From positions 64,540,001-64,604,000 of the forward strand of contig CM060733.1 in assembly GCA_030704615.1 (NCBI GenBank): a stretch of 64,000 nucleotides of DNA, read 5' to 3'. The first letter of the stretch is position 1, and every line of letters begins with the position of its first letter. Position numbers and translations under genes: made by a program. The notes below the pieces were generated by a model that did no database searches, was not told the origin of the DNA, and saw only the letters and a list, made by a program, of their open reading frames with translations. Source of the DNA: Takakia lepidozioides (lineage: Eukaryota > Streptophyta > Takakiopsida > Takakiales > Takakiaceae). Of the stretch, positions 55,871-64,000 are shown one piece after another.

Positions 55871-56112
55871 GGCCCCCCACTTTCTGACTGCATACCGTTG
55901 GCAGTTATTGCGCAAAGACCAGGGGCCGCATTCCGGAGACAAGGTTCATTAACACTCTGACTGTGGATTTTTGAGATAGTTGGCTCCCTGGATTTGGATC
56001 AGGCTTCGTCGCTCGGACAAATCGGCATCGCATTCATTCCCATCGCTGCATCCCCCTTCTACCAGGGAGCTTCCCCGCACTCCATCCTGGGAGTCTTGTG
56101 TGCACATCTCCC

Positions 56113-58200
56113 ATGGCGGAAAACCCGAGCGCTACAGTGTACTGCCCTCCTCACGAGCATAGAGCTTCATTTCCGTGCAGAGGGGACACCTGCCGGGTGA
56201 TGGAGAAATATCTGTGCGTTCGATACCACCTGAAACCGGGGTCGGTTTTTTTGGAGGAGGAAAGGAAGGACTCTAACGGCCTTGTTGTCGACAGTATTGT
56301 TGTGCTCCACGATGATTTCGGCGATGGCAGGGAATGGCGAGTTCCACCATTGGACAGCGTCATATACAGGGCTGTTGGGGACTTCATTTGCCCGCCAAAT
56401 GCACCTTCTATCCTGGCGCCTTCCACGAAACAATCCGCGAATCAGAGAGTGGCTACCTCAAAGAGAGAAGTCCGCAACGAAATAAATCCAGAGCCGAACC
56501 CATCCATGAAGACGAGCCAGAACCGGGTTGTTCACAACCTGTCCGACTCAGACGAGGTCATGGAAGTTCTGAGGTCGTCCTGGAGATCAGGCAAGTCCTC
56601 AATGGACGTCAGTGGAGGAGGGAGTCATATTCCCAGCACGAGCACCGCAGTTCGATCTATTCTTGAAATTCTGCGAGGGCTTCACCTGGAGGGACACCGG
56701 TCGGAGCTGGCCGGGCTGGACTACAGCAAGTTCGCAATTAAATCGGTTACATGCCTTCCCGCCGACGTCGACGGTAATATCTTCTTTGAGTTCCCTCCTC
56801 GGGCGGACTACTCGAGGGCGTCCGGAATGTTGACAGATATGGATAGAAAACATGACGGTCATCCTTGGTGCGTTACCAAAACCACCAGCATGAAGATGCT
56901 CGATGGTGTGCGGGTGCGCTACGTTGTTTGTGCGGGCGCGTTGCGGTGTTTCTCCCCAACTTGCTTCCACTTTAAATCCAGAGGTCACAGGAACGAGACC
57001 GATTGGACAGGCACAGCTCATCAACCATTTCGAGCTCAGGAGAAGGTTCCGAACTCCACATTTAAGTGTGCGCATTGCAAAGAACCACCACACTGCATGT
57101 CTGTTTGTAATGCCAAGCAGTTCTATGTGTTGCACCGTTTCCCTGACCTCACACCAGCTTGCATACACGTTGGTTCCCATTGTCACAAATTGGCGAGGGG
57201 GAACTCGCGGGAGGCTGCCCACGAAGCAGAGCAGCTCGTTCAGGAGGAGGTTAAGTTGAGATCGGGTGCCAAACCCAAACAGATACAGCTCCAAGCCGCC
57301 CATAAGATGGCATTGGCCAGAATTATGTCGGAAGACGGCTCCGATAGAGTTCCTCTCGACGAGAAGGAAATGGAGGCATTGCTGGAGTCGGTGTCCCACG
57401 TATGTTCACCGAATGTCCGAAACCACATTGTCTCATGCAAACAGAAAATTGGGCGTGGCTCGGATATGCACTCCATTCTGGAGGTGAAGCGACGATGTGG
57501 ATATGACTACATTCATGGAAGTAGGTTTCCAGGACAATGGACTGAGGCAGATCGTTGTTTCGTATTCAAAATGTCCACGTGTGGACCTGGCAGCGGCGTC
57601 GAACTGGTTGACAGGATGACGAGTAGGAACTTGTCAAACAGTTTGGTCATGTTCGACCATATCAAGTGAATTACAAATCACCAGTGGGTGACAATGGGTG
57701 CACATGTCTACGACACCCACTGCAGGATGCTAATGACAATTGCTATTTGTGAGATGAAAGGAGAGGACACACAATCGGAGATGCTTCTTTGGCAGGGAAT
57801 AAACGAACAGATGGCCAAGGCGGGATTGCCCCCTCCGAATTTCCGTGGTTTCATGGCAGACAACGCACAAGCAAATTGGGCTGCCATCCGAAGGGTGTAC
57901 GGGCAAGACCCCAATGTTCCCATGGAAGGCAAGGAGAGATCTTGTGGGTTCCATTTTCTGCAAAGCCTTTCGCAGTACACAACCAGGCTCGTGGCGCCAG
58001 ATTTCAGAGAGGAGCACCGTTCCATGTGCCTTGCGTGGAAGCGCGCTCCTACCTTGGATGATGCAGAGACACAGTTTGCATGCATACGGGCTTGGTGGAC
58101 ATCGTCAGGTGTTGTAAGGAAATCAGACGAGGGAGCAATGGTCAGTTGGCTAGCATGGTGGCATTATCGTTTCCTCCAGTTCGGCGACTATATGCGGGAG
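56113..58200 (+). pseudogene. MULE transposase, copy B, complete N-terminus, 3' exons lost
   Basis: The ATG at 56,113 (CCCATGGCGG) is preferred over an upstream ATG at 56,098. Residues 1-40 are Cys/His-rich (YCPPHEHRASFPCRGDTCR), 100-200 low complexity, 250-400 the Cys-rich region shared with copy A. The first catalytic Asp is in VMFDHIK (57,655, residue 515) and the second in FMADNAQANW (57,859, residue 583); RSCGFHFLQ follows. TGA at 57,667-57,669 replaces CGA (Arg in copy A). The frame is otherwise open to YMREV at the exon 1 donor (58,201). Exon 2 with the catalytic Glu and the SWIM finger is absent: from about 58,210 the sequence is GGCTAAGTCC/GGCGC repeat. This copy cannot encode an active enzyme. 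Confidence 0.88.
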
Positions 58201-58600
58201 GTGAGTTGCACGTCTGAAAATGCTAAGTCCGAACTGGCTAAGTCCGAACATGCACTGGAAAAATGGCGCTGAATTACCTGTCATGAGGGGACCTATAGCC
58301 GCGGAATTCGTTCCCATTTTTCGCCAGAGAGACCTATTACCGCGGAATACGTCGCCGTTTTTCAGGTTACGGACCCTATTACCGCGAAATTCGGCGCCAT
58401 ATTTGCACATGTCGCTGGGAATTGGCATGAGCGGAAGACGAAATATCATGAGCACAACTGTCAAAAGTGCAATTTTCCCTTCAAGGGGCCGATTAATATA
58501 TTTGTTTTTCCTGACACATTGCATTAAATTATTGTTTTTTATTGTTTTTTATTTTCGAAATTTGTACTTCTGCTCATGAAAACCGATTGTGTTACTACTC

Positions 58601-58646
58601 TGCTCATGCCGCTCATGCCGCTCATGCTCATGAAATAGCAAACCTC
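58601..58646 (-). repeat. MULE right terminal repeat, copy B
   Basis: TGCTCATGCCGCTCATGCC, GCTCATGCTCATGAAATAGC, AAACCTC at the end. Bases 58,201-58,600 between transposase and terminus hold GGCTAAGTCC and GGCGCC fragments and two more CATGAGC words, but no gene. Confidence 0.88.
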
Positions 58647-60895
58647 GGTTATATGTTGGAGGTTAACCCTGTAGTGAGAGGCCTTCAAATGCATGGCTTT
58701 AGAGCTGATGCTGCCCTTCAGATCAAAGATTCTATGTTTGTTGATGACACCTTTCTCCTGCTTCAAGTTGAGCCAGCAGCCCTGCAAGCAGCCCAATGCA
58801 CGATTGACACCTTCTGCAAGGTATCGGGTTTCAGGGTGAATTGGTCGAAACCCAAGGCTCTTCTAGTGGGAGATATTTCAAAGTCAGGTCTGGGGTCTCC
58901 CCTGTATGGGGAGCTAACTTGGGTTTGATCTGGCTCAAGGATGGGGAGTCCACCACCCTCTTGGGTCACGTCTTCGGGATTAATCTCTCTAAAGACCAAC
59001 TTCTGGGGCCCACTATAGCCAGGCTGAAGGGGCAACTAACCTTCTGGGGCTCTCGGTTCCTCTCCATTACTGGGAGGGCTCCGGTGGCTAACCAGATCCT
59101 TTTGGCCGGTATTTGGTATTTCGCCTCAACCTGGAGCCCCAGCTCTAAACATATCCACGAAATCAAAAAGTGTATTAGGAACTTTATATGGGGGGCCCAT
59201 TCGTTGGACTCTAACAAACGCCCCCAGGTCTCTTGGATTCAAATCATAATGCCTAAGAAAATGGGTGGCCTCGGTGTCTTGGATCCTGAAACCCAGATTA
59301 AGGCCCTGTTGGGGAAATGGCTCCCCAGATTCCTGAGTCCAGAAGGAGGTTGGTGGAAACTTATGGTGATAGATTCTATTTCCCTCAGTTCACCCCTGAG
59401 TTCCACTCAATGGTCTCCATCTCTAAGATGGATCACTCAAGGTTATCGTCATAAATCCCCTGGCTCTTCCATTTGGACCTCTATTTGGTTGGCTTGGGGG
59501 AGGTGCAGACCTTTCCTGCGTAAAAGAGAGCCTGCTTCCTTTTGTGAGATGCTCAGGCAACACCTGTTCATCAACAAGCCAATCCCATCAGCGGTGGAAA
59601 GGAGCCAAGCTACAAGATGGGCAGGGTGGGATGTAAGAGGGCTCTCACAGGTCTCCCATCTATGGTTCAGTACCCCTGTATCTCTTTCCAGAACTCTTGG
59701 CACCCAAAGACTCTCCGCCGGTATTGCCTCAGTTCTGTAATCAGTTCCAGACTCGTGGAGAGACACTCTCAGACAGGGCCCATCCTCTCGGTCTCTTTAT
59801 CAGTGGGTGACCACACCTAATCATCATTTTCAGGTCATGTTCAAAACGGAAGCCTCGCGTGATAACCTGGTGGGTTTCGCATTCAGGGCCCATCCGTATA
59901 CGGGTGCTCTCTCGCTGCACTCATCCGACCCCATCTCAATCCCATATACAAACACCCCACCAGCTAGAATCTACCACTGGAACTCCAAGCTCAAAGATTT
60001 TAATCCATCCCTACCATCCAACACGCAGGTTCTACCATGGTTAAGATCAGGAACCTTCATTTGGATTGGAGGCCAGTCCATCCAGGATCTGCAAATTGAC
60101 CCGGCAGAATGGCATTGGGAATTCGGGGACAAGATTTGCTCCTTCTTCAATTACACGGCCAAGGGTGCCTACAGAGCGATGCTGAAGGCTAAGCCTCTAA
60201 CCAAAAAATGGGACGACAGATGGGGCTTATTCCAATTTAGGGAGGAAAACTGGAAGTGCATTTGGGCTCTGATTTGGGAAAAATCAAAACCAGCCAAACT
60301 CAGTGCCTTTCTTTGGCAGATTGCAAATAGGGTTTTGAAGGTTGGGCAATTTCTAAACTTCCAAGAGGCTCTACTCTACAGATGCTGCCCCATTGGGGTT
60401 ATTGAATCTTTGGAACACTGCCTTCTTTTCTGTAGAGGGCCGTAAAAAATCTGGCCCTTGGTTTGGTCACTTTACAGGGTTTGGTCAAACACCGCTCAGG
60501 ACCCCATAGCCCTCCTACTAAATTACAACCAAACAACCAAGTCCAAGGTGTCCACATGCCCAGTTTTCGAGGCCCTCCGCTCGGCAACACTGTGGCAAAT
60601 CTGGAAGGCTCGTTGCAGATGGACATTAAACAATGCTTCCTCCTCTTGTACATAAATCCTTGCTTGTGTTTTCTATGATGTTACTATTGCAGCTAAGTTG
60701 GCCTGGCAAAAACTATGTGCAGAAGCAGACAGGAAACCAGAACGAAAAGATTCTCTCCTCGCCTCCTTCAGAGCATCTTGGGGAAGAGGAGGAATCATTT
60801 GTTGCATCATTGATACAGACTCCTGTACATGGGCAAACTCCATACCTGAACTCTGGAAACACCGATGGGGCACTGTCTTCGGCCTCCCCTGATCT
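58647..60895 (+). pseudogene. LINE ORF2, RT second part to C-terminal zinc region
   Basis: Starts LGYMLEVNPVVRGLQMHG, then SMFVDDTFLLLQVEPAALQA with the catalytic FVDD (near 58,735), and FRVNWSKPKALLVG. After a frameshift near 58,910 it continues to KKMGGLGVLDPETQIKALLG (thumb/connection). A second frame (59,807-60,445) ends in a zf-RVT-type domain: IWEKSKPAKLSAFLWQIANR with CC...HCLLFC. Frameshifts also near 59,745, 60,446 and 60,660; the last readable piece ends RWGTVFGLP at about 60,893. Confidence 0.85.
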
Positions 60896-61327
60896 GTAAT
60901 CGAGAGATATTAACTAGAAGCACATAAAGAGGGGATCTAAATCTACGTTGATCTTCCTCATATAGACATCTTCAGAGTTTCGCTCCTTGGCCGTTTTGGC
61001 CTGTGCTCTTACTGTTCGTCGTTCCGTTCGGTTTCCTCTACACTAGGGCACCTCTCTCTCATGGAGTTTTTCTCTGCTATGAACTAATCCCAGATTAGCT
61101 CTCTGCACTATGGGCAATTCTTGCAACCAATAATAGATGGGTCTACCAGGGTTGCATGCGTAGTCAGGTCTATTTTCTACCCTGTTCACTAATCGTTGGA
61201 ATCTCCAACACGGTCCCCGTGTGTTAAGCCTCATGGCAATTGTAAGGGTTTAATTTTTTCCCTTTTTAATAAATTTTTTGGGCCTCTCATCCCATTATCA
61301 AAAAATAATAAATAATAAATAATAAAA
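60896..61327 (+). other. LINE 3' UTR and tail
   Basis: Non-coding and ends in a TAATAAATAATAAATAATAA-type microsatellite tail (61,300-61,327), typical of LINE 3' ends. Its first 100 bases resemble those after the second LINE fragment at 63,456. Confidence 0.65.
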
Positions 61328-61852
61328 ATTGTGCAGCCGAATTATTAGATGTTTATGCCATGTATGTGCAGAATCAAGTGATCATGTTCAATATGTTCCT
61401 CTAACTTTATACTCCATTGGCCTTTTGTTGGGCCATGCCTTAAGGCAAGGATTACGTATTCACTTGGGTCTACAACTACCTTAACACTTAAAGTAGAGTG
61501 GACCTTACTGTTTAGGATCACTATGCATTTACTTCCAGGTCTACAACTATCTTAAGCTTGAACCTTAACGTTAGAAGTTTAGAGTAGGTCTTGGTAAATA
61601 TCATGGCATGTGTAACGTACACCTTTTATTGGGCTGTGGGTAGGCGAGTATGGAAATCTATAAATCTATTGGATATTAGTAAACAATCTGAATCATCTAT
61701 TTTTATTCATTGCTTTTTTATTACGGTTATGCGGCACCAACATTTGTGTAACTAATTAATCTTCACATTTAAACCTTCCAACGATACCCACATGAGAATA
61801 GTGACACATTGATCATAATCATCCACCTTATAAAAGTTTATAGAGACATTGC
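61328..61852. other. No gene recognised
   Basis: AT-leaning. A short duplication, GGTCTACAACTACCTTAA / AGGTCTACAACTATCTTAA, lies at about 61,467 and 61,540. Confidence 0.4.
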
Positions 61853-61856
61853 TTAA

Positions 61857-62897
61857 CCCCTAAACGACGAGCCGACCTGAATCGGGTCGGCCCGATTTTT
61901 CATCCATCCGTAGCATGCACGGATGAAGTCCGATGAATGAGCAGCTTGAACAAAAAATGTAGCGCGGAACGAGCTGCACACGCATGTCTTTATGACGCCC
62001 CCAACAGAGAAAAACTCCGCCGTCAGGAATTTTTTGAAGTTTGGAAATGGCAGGATTTTGGGTGGAGAGGGGGGGGGGGGGGGGGGGACGGCAGTTGACT
62101 GTCGACGTGGCAGGTGGCAGCGGCCACGCGGGTGGGATTTTGCGGCGGGGGGCATGCAGGGGTTGGAGTCGGGGGCTTGTGAGGCCCTCCCCAAAATGCC
62201 GACGAACACGGGGACAGCTCGAATGAGCTGGCCCTGGCAAATAATGGGAAACCTCGTCGTGGCCCAGAAAACGTCGTCGGATTTAGGCAAAATCCCAGCC
62301 ACCGATTGCCTGACCTGGAGGAGGCCGGAAATTTCACAAAATCCCACATCCCAAATGCAATTTAGGCAACTTTTGGGAAATTCTTGGGCAGGCTTGTGTA
62401 GTTCTTGGCCTATGAGGGACTGACCGTTGAATTCCCAAATGAAGGAGAATTTGGGGTCCCAATGGGGCCTATACCATTTCCTTTGCAAATTCTCTTTTTG
62501 GACCCCCATTCCAGTCACATACAAAGCACCCCCCCTTTCATTTTGGCAGATTCGGGTGAAATTTGGTGTGAGGGTTTGGGATTCTGTACTTCACAAGAAT
62601 ATAGCACTTTTTCTCCCAGGAAAATTTGGGATCATGGATAATTTGCTTGGTCAAACATGAACTTTTGCTTTGTTTTTTCTATTTTCAAAAAAATGCACCG
62701 TCTTCAAATGTTATAATCTCCCAAACTACACGGTGGAATCTCCCCAAATTTGGGGGGGCTTATGCATCTGCTAGGTAGGAAGCAGTTTGTACGGTTCATC
62801 CACGTGGATGAACGTTGGTGGGCAGGTAGCCACTGACGTGTGAGGGTGGGTCCTGGAATTGTCCAAAAACCCAAAAACACCTCTCGTCCTTTAGGGG
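61857..62897. mobile_element. piggyBac-like non-autonomous element, 1,041 bp
   Basis: TTAA flanks both ends (61,853-61,856 and 62,898-62,901). Terminal inverted repeats CCCCTAAACGACGAG and CTCGTCCTTTAGGGG match in 14 of 15 positions. TTAA duplication with C-rich ends is the piggyBac hallmark. A subterminal palindrome GCCGACC...GGTCGGC lies at about 61,871-61,891. Open frames inside (for example minus 62,524-61,853) show no transposase motif; an interior run of G occupies about 62,070-62,088. I infer mobilisation in trans. Confidence 0.7.
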
Positions 62898-62934
62898 TTA
62901 AATAACTTATCTTATGACATAGTTAATTGTGCCC

Positions 62935-63455
62935 CTGTTGCCCCTGGGGTATCGTTGAATCTCTCGAACACTGTCTCCTCTACTGCAAAGTTCCTTCTAC
63001 GCTATAGCCGGCCCTGAACTTCTACAGAGTCTGGGACCTGATTTTATCCAATCCAGTGACAATCCTGCTAAATTACAACCAAGCTCGAAAAACCAAAGCC
63101 TCTGTATGCCCGGTCTTTGAAGTTCTGAGGAGTTCCATCCTATGGCACATATGGAAAGCAAGATGCAAATGGGCCCTGGATAGGGAGAACACCTCCATCA
63201 CTGCTGTTCTATCTCTGGTGTTTTTTTTTTATCTTACATGGTTGCTAAGAAAGCGTGGGTGATTTTGCTCGCAGGTATCGAAAGAACGCCTGAACGTCAG
63301 CAGTCTCTTCTCGCCACCTTCAGGGCAACGTGGGGGAAGCGGGGAATCATCTGCTCCTGTGTTGGGGCAAACTCCTTCCTCTTGCCAGAATGCATCCCCA
63401 TCCAGTGGCAGCACCATAGGGCCCTCCTCTTCGGGGTCTCCAGAGTTCGATAAGT
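62935..63455 (+). pseudogene. LINE ORF2 3' fragment, second copy
   Basis: Homologous to 60,405-60,895: GIVESLEHCLLYCK-like start, LLNYNQARKTKASVCPVFEV, SSILWHIWKARCKWALD, and after a frameshift SLLATFRATWGKRGIICSCV and PIQWQHHRALLFGVSRVR. Diverged from the first LINE, so an independent, older or different subfamily insertion. 63,456-63,713 is low complexity (C run at 63,565-63,577, CT repeats). Confidence 0.75.
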
Positions 63456-63713
63456 CAAATATCAATTGGAAGCACATCAAAGGTGGACTCAAATCGAAGC
63501 TCCACTTCCATAGATAGTTTCATATTCCTCTGATCGCTCGCTAATCATCCTCTCCCGACCTTACCCCCCCCCCCCCTCTCTCTCTCTCCTATTTCACAAT
63601 CGCTCCCTCTGTCGCGGCCCTTTGCCTTGAGGGCAGGGGGTCGGGACACGAGAGGGGCTGCCCCAGTGGTGGGGGCAGTGACGACATTAGATGCAGGGGC
63701 TGAAGCACCCTTG

Positions 63714-64000
63714 AGTGCCTTAGGCACTCAAGGAGGCATAGGCGCTCACTAGGTGGAGCCCCGCACACTGGATTGCGGTGGGGGTGGTTCCACGAGGGGT
63801 GGTGTTAGCATAGTGGGACTTAGTGGGGGTGGCATAGGACTCACCATGGGGGCGGAGACCTTGTGGTGGGAGTCGTGGGGAGTCTTGGGACTCATCACGG
63901 TCCAAATGGGACCGTGGTGGGTGGGCCAAGACTCACCGCGACTCATCACCGGGAATCGAGGGTTTTCTTCGCCATAAAATGGCATGGTTGTTTGTGAAAC
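63714..64000 (+). repeat. LTR-like dispersed repeat, second copy, cut by window edge
   Basis: Matches 31,951-32,225 in the same orientation. It opens with GTGCCTTAGGCACTCAAGG, a small palindrome, and runs to the window end within CATAAAATGGCATGG, so its right limit is unknown. Confidence 0.65.

Larger units (their letters stand above)
50481..58646 (+). mobile_element. MULE, copy B, complete ends, 8,166 bp
   Basis: Inserted in a LINE. GGTTATATG flanks it on both sides (50,472-50,480 and 58,647-58,655); because of a shared G the duplication is 8 or 9 bp, the MULE range. Termini are inverted: GGGCTGCTATTTCATGAGC at left and, reverse-complemented, GGTTTGCTATTTCATGAGC at right. The left 175 bp match the 3' end of the ParB/methyltransferase element (18,774-18,944). 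The middle is hairpin repeats (50,660-55,900), and the right holds the transposase (56,113-58,200). The methyltransferase gene is deleted apart from part of its 3' UTR. Confidence 0.9.
48000..61327 (+). mobile_element. L1-type LINE with inverted 5' part, interrupted by MULE copy B
   Basis: ORF1 with its leader lies on the minus strand (about 48,000-50,222). ORF2 from the RT onward lies on the plus strand (50,223-50,480 and 58,647-60,895), and the element ends in an AATAAATAATAAATAATAA tail at about 61,300-61,327. This arrangement, with the 5' part flipped and adjoining an ORF2 that lacks endonuclease and RT start, is what twin-priming inversion produces. Boundaries on the left are approximate, and I found no target duplication. 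Confidence 0.65.

Noticed and set aside
61600-61850. Possible additional MITE near the piggyBac-like element
   Set aside because: No terminal inverted repeats or duplication found.
61853-62524. 223-codon minus frame inside the piggyBac-like element as a transposase
   Set aside because: No DDD motif, Pro and low-complexity rich, and it runs through a G homopolymer.

Overview
This window is transposon-dominated nuclear DNA, most likely from a streptophyte (green-plant lineage). A charophyte alga such as Chara is my best guess; I cannot prove it. The support is spliceosomal GT-AG introns, a plant-type L1 retrotransposon, MULE transposases with a SWIM zinc finger, Ty3/gypsy pol, and captured fragments of a glycolate oxidase (the streptophyte photorespiratory enzyme), a TruA-type pseudouridine synthase, an F-box/kelch protein and an FCP1-like phosphatase. 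No intact ordinary host gene is visible. Almost every coding stretch carries stops or frameshifts.

Layout. 1-3799: right part of a MULE (copy A) with a decayed transposase, cut by the window edge. 3800-12.5 kb: minus-strand reading frames, namely an FCP1-like fragment and a long coiled-coil protein I do not recognise. 12.5-18.77 kb: a Penelope-like retroelement, with two 1.7-kb direct repeats around a reverse transcriptase carrying IPMG and YIDD motifs, plus inverted pieces. 18,774-27,285 (copy L) and 32,561-39,395 (copy R): two inverted copies of one mobile element with a multi-exon gene. Its product joins a ParB-like domain to a permuted DNA-methyltransferase-like domain, and one intron holds a 95-bp hairpin array. 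Between L and R lie a TruA/glycolate-oxidase chimera, a 500-N gap and a degraded gypsy pol. 39.4-48 kb: sparse, partly AT-rich sequence with a second Penelope-like RT fragment and an F-box/kelch pseudogene. 48-61.3 kb: an L1 LINE with an inverted 5' part, split by an 8.17-kb MULE (copy B, 50,481-58,646) flanked by 8-9 bp target duplications. 61,857-62,897: a TTAA-flanked, piggyBac-like non-autonomous element. 62.9 kb to the end: a second LINE 3' fragment and a copy of the LTR-like repeat seen at 31.95 kb.

How the parts fit. The outer terminus and 3' UTR of L and R match the LEFT end of MULE B. The right end of MULE B matches copy A. So the ParB-methyltransferase gene and the MULE transposase gene appear to belong to one large element family with two divergently oriented genes separated by GGCGCC-centred hairpin arrays. 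Each copy in this window keeps only part of that structure. This inferred two-gene MULE is the main candidate for an undescribed system.
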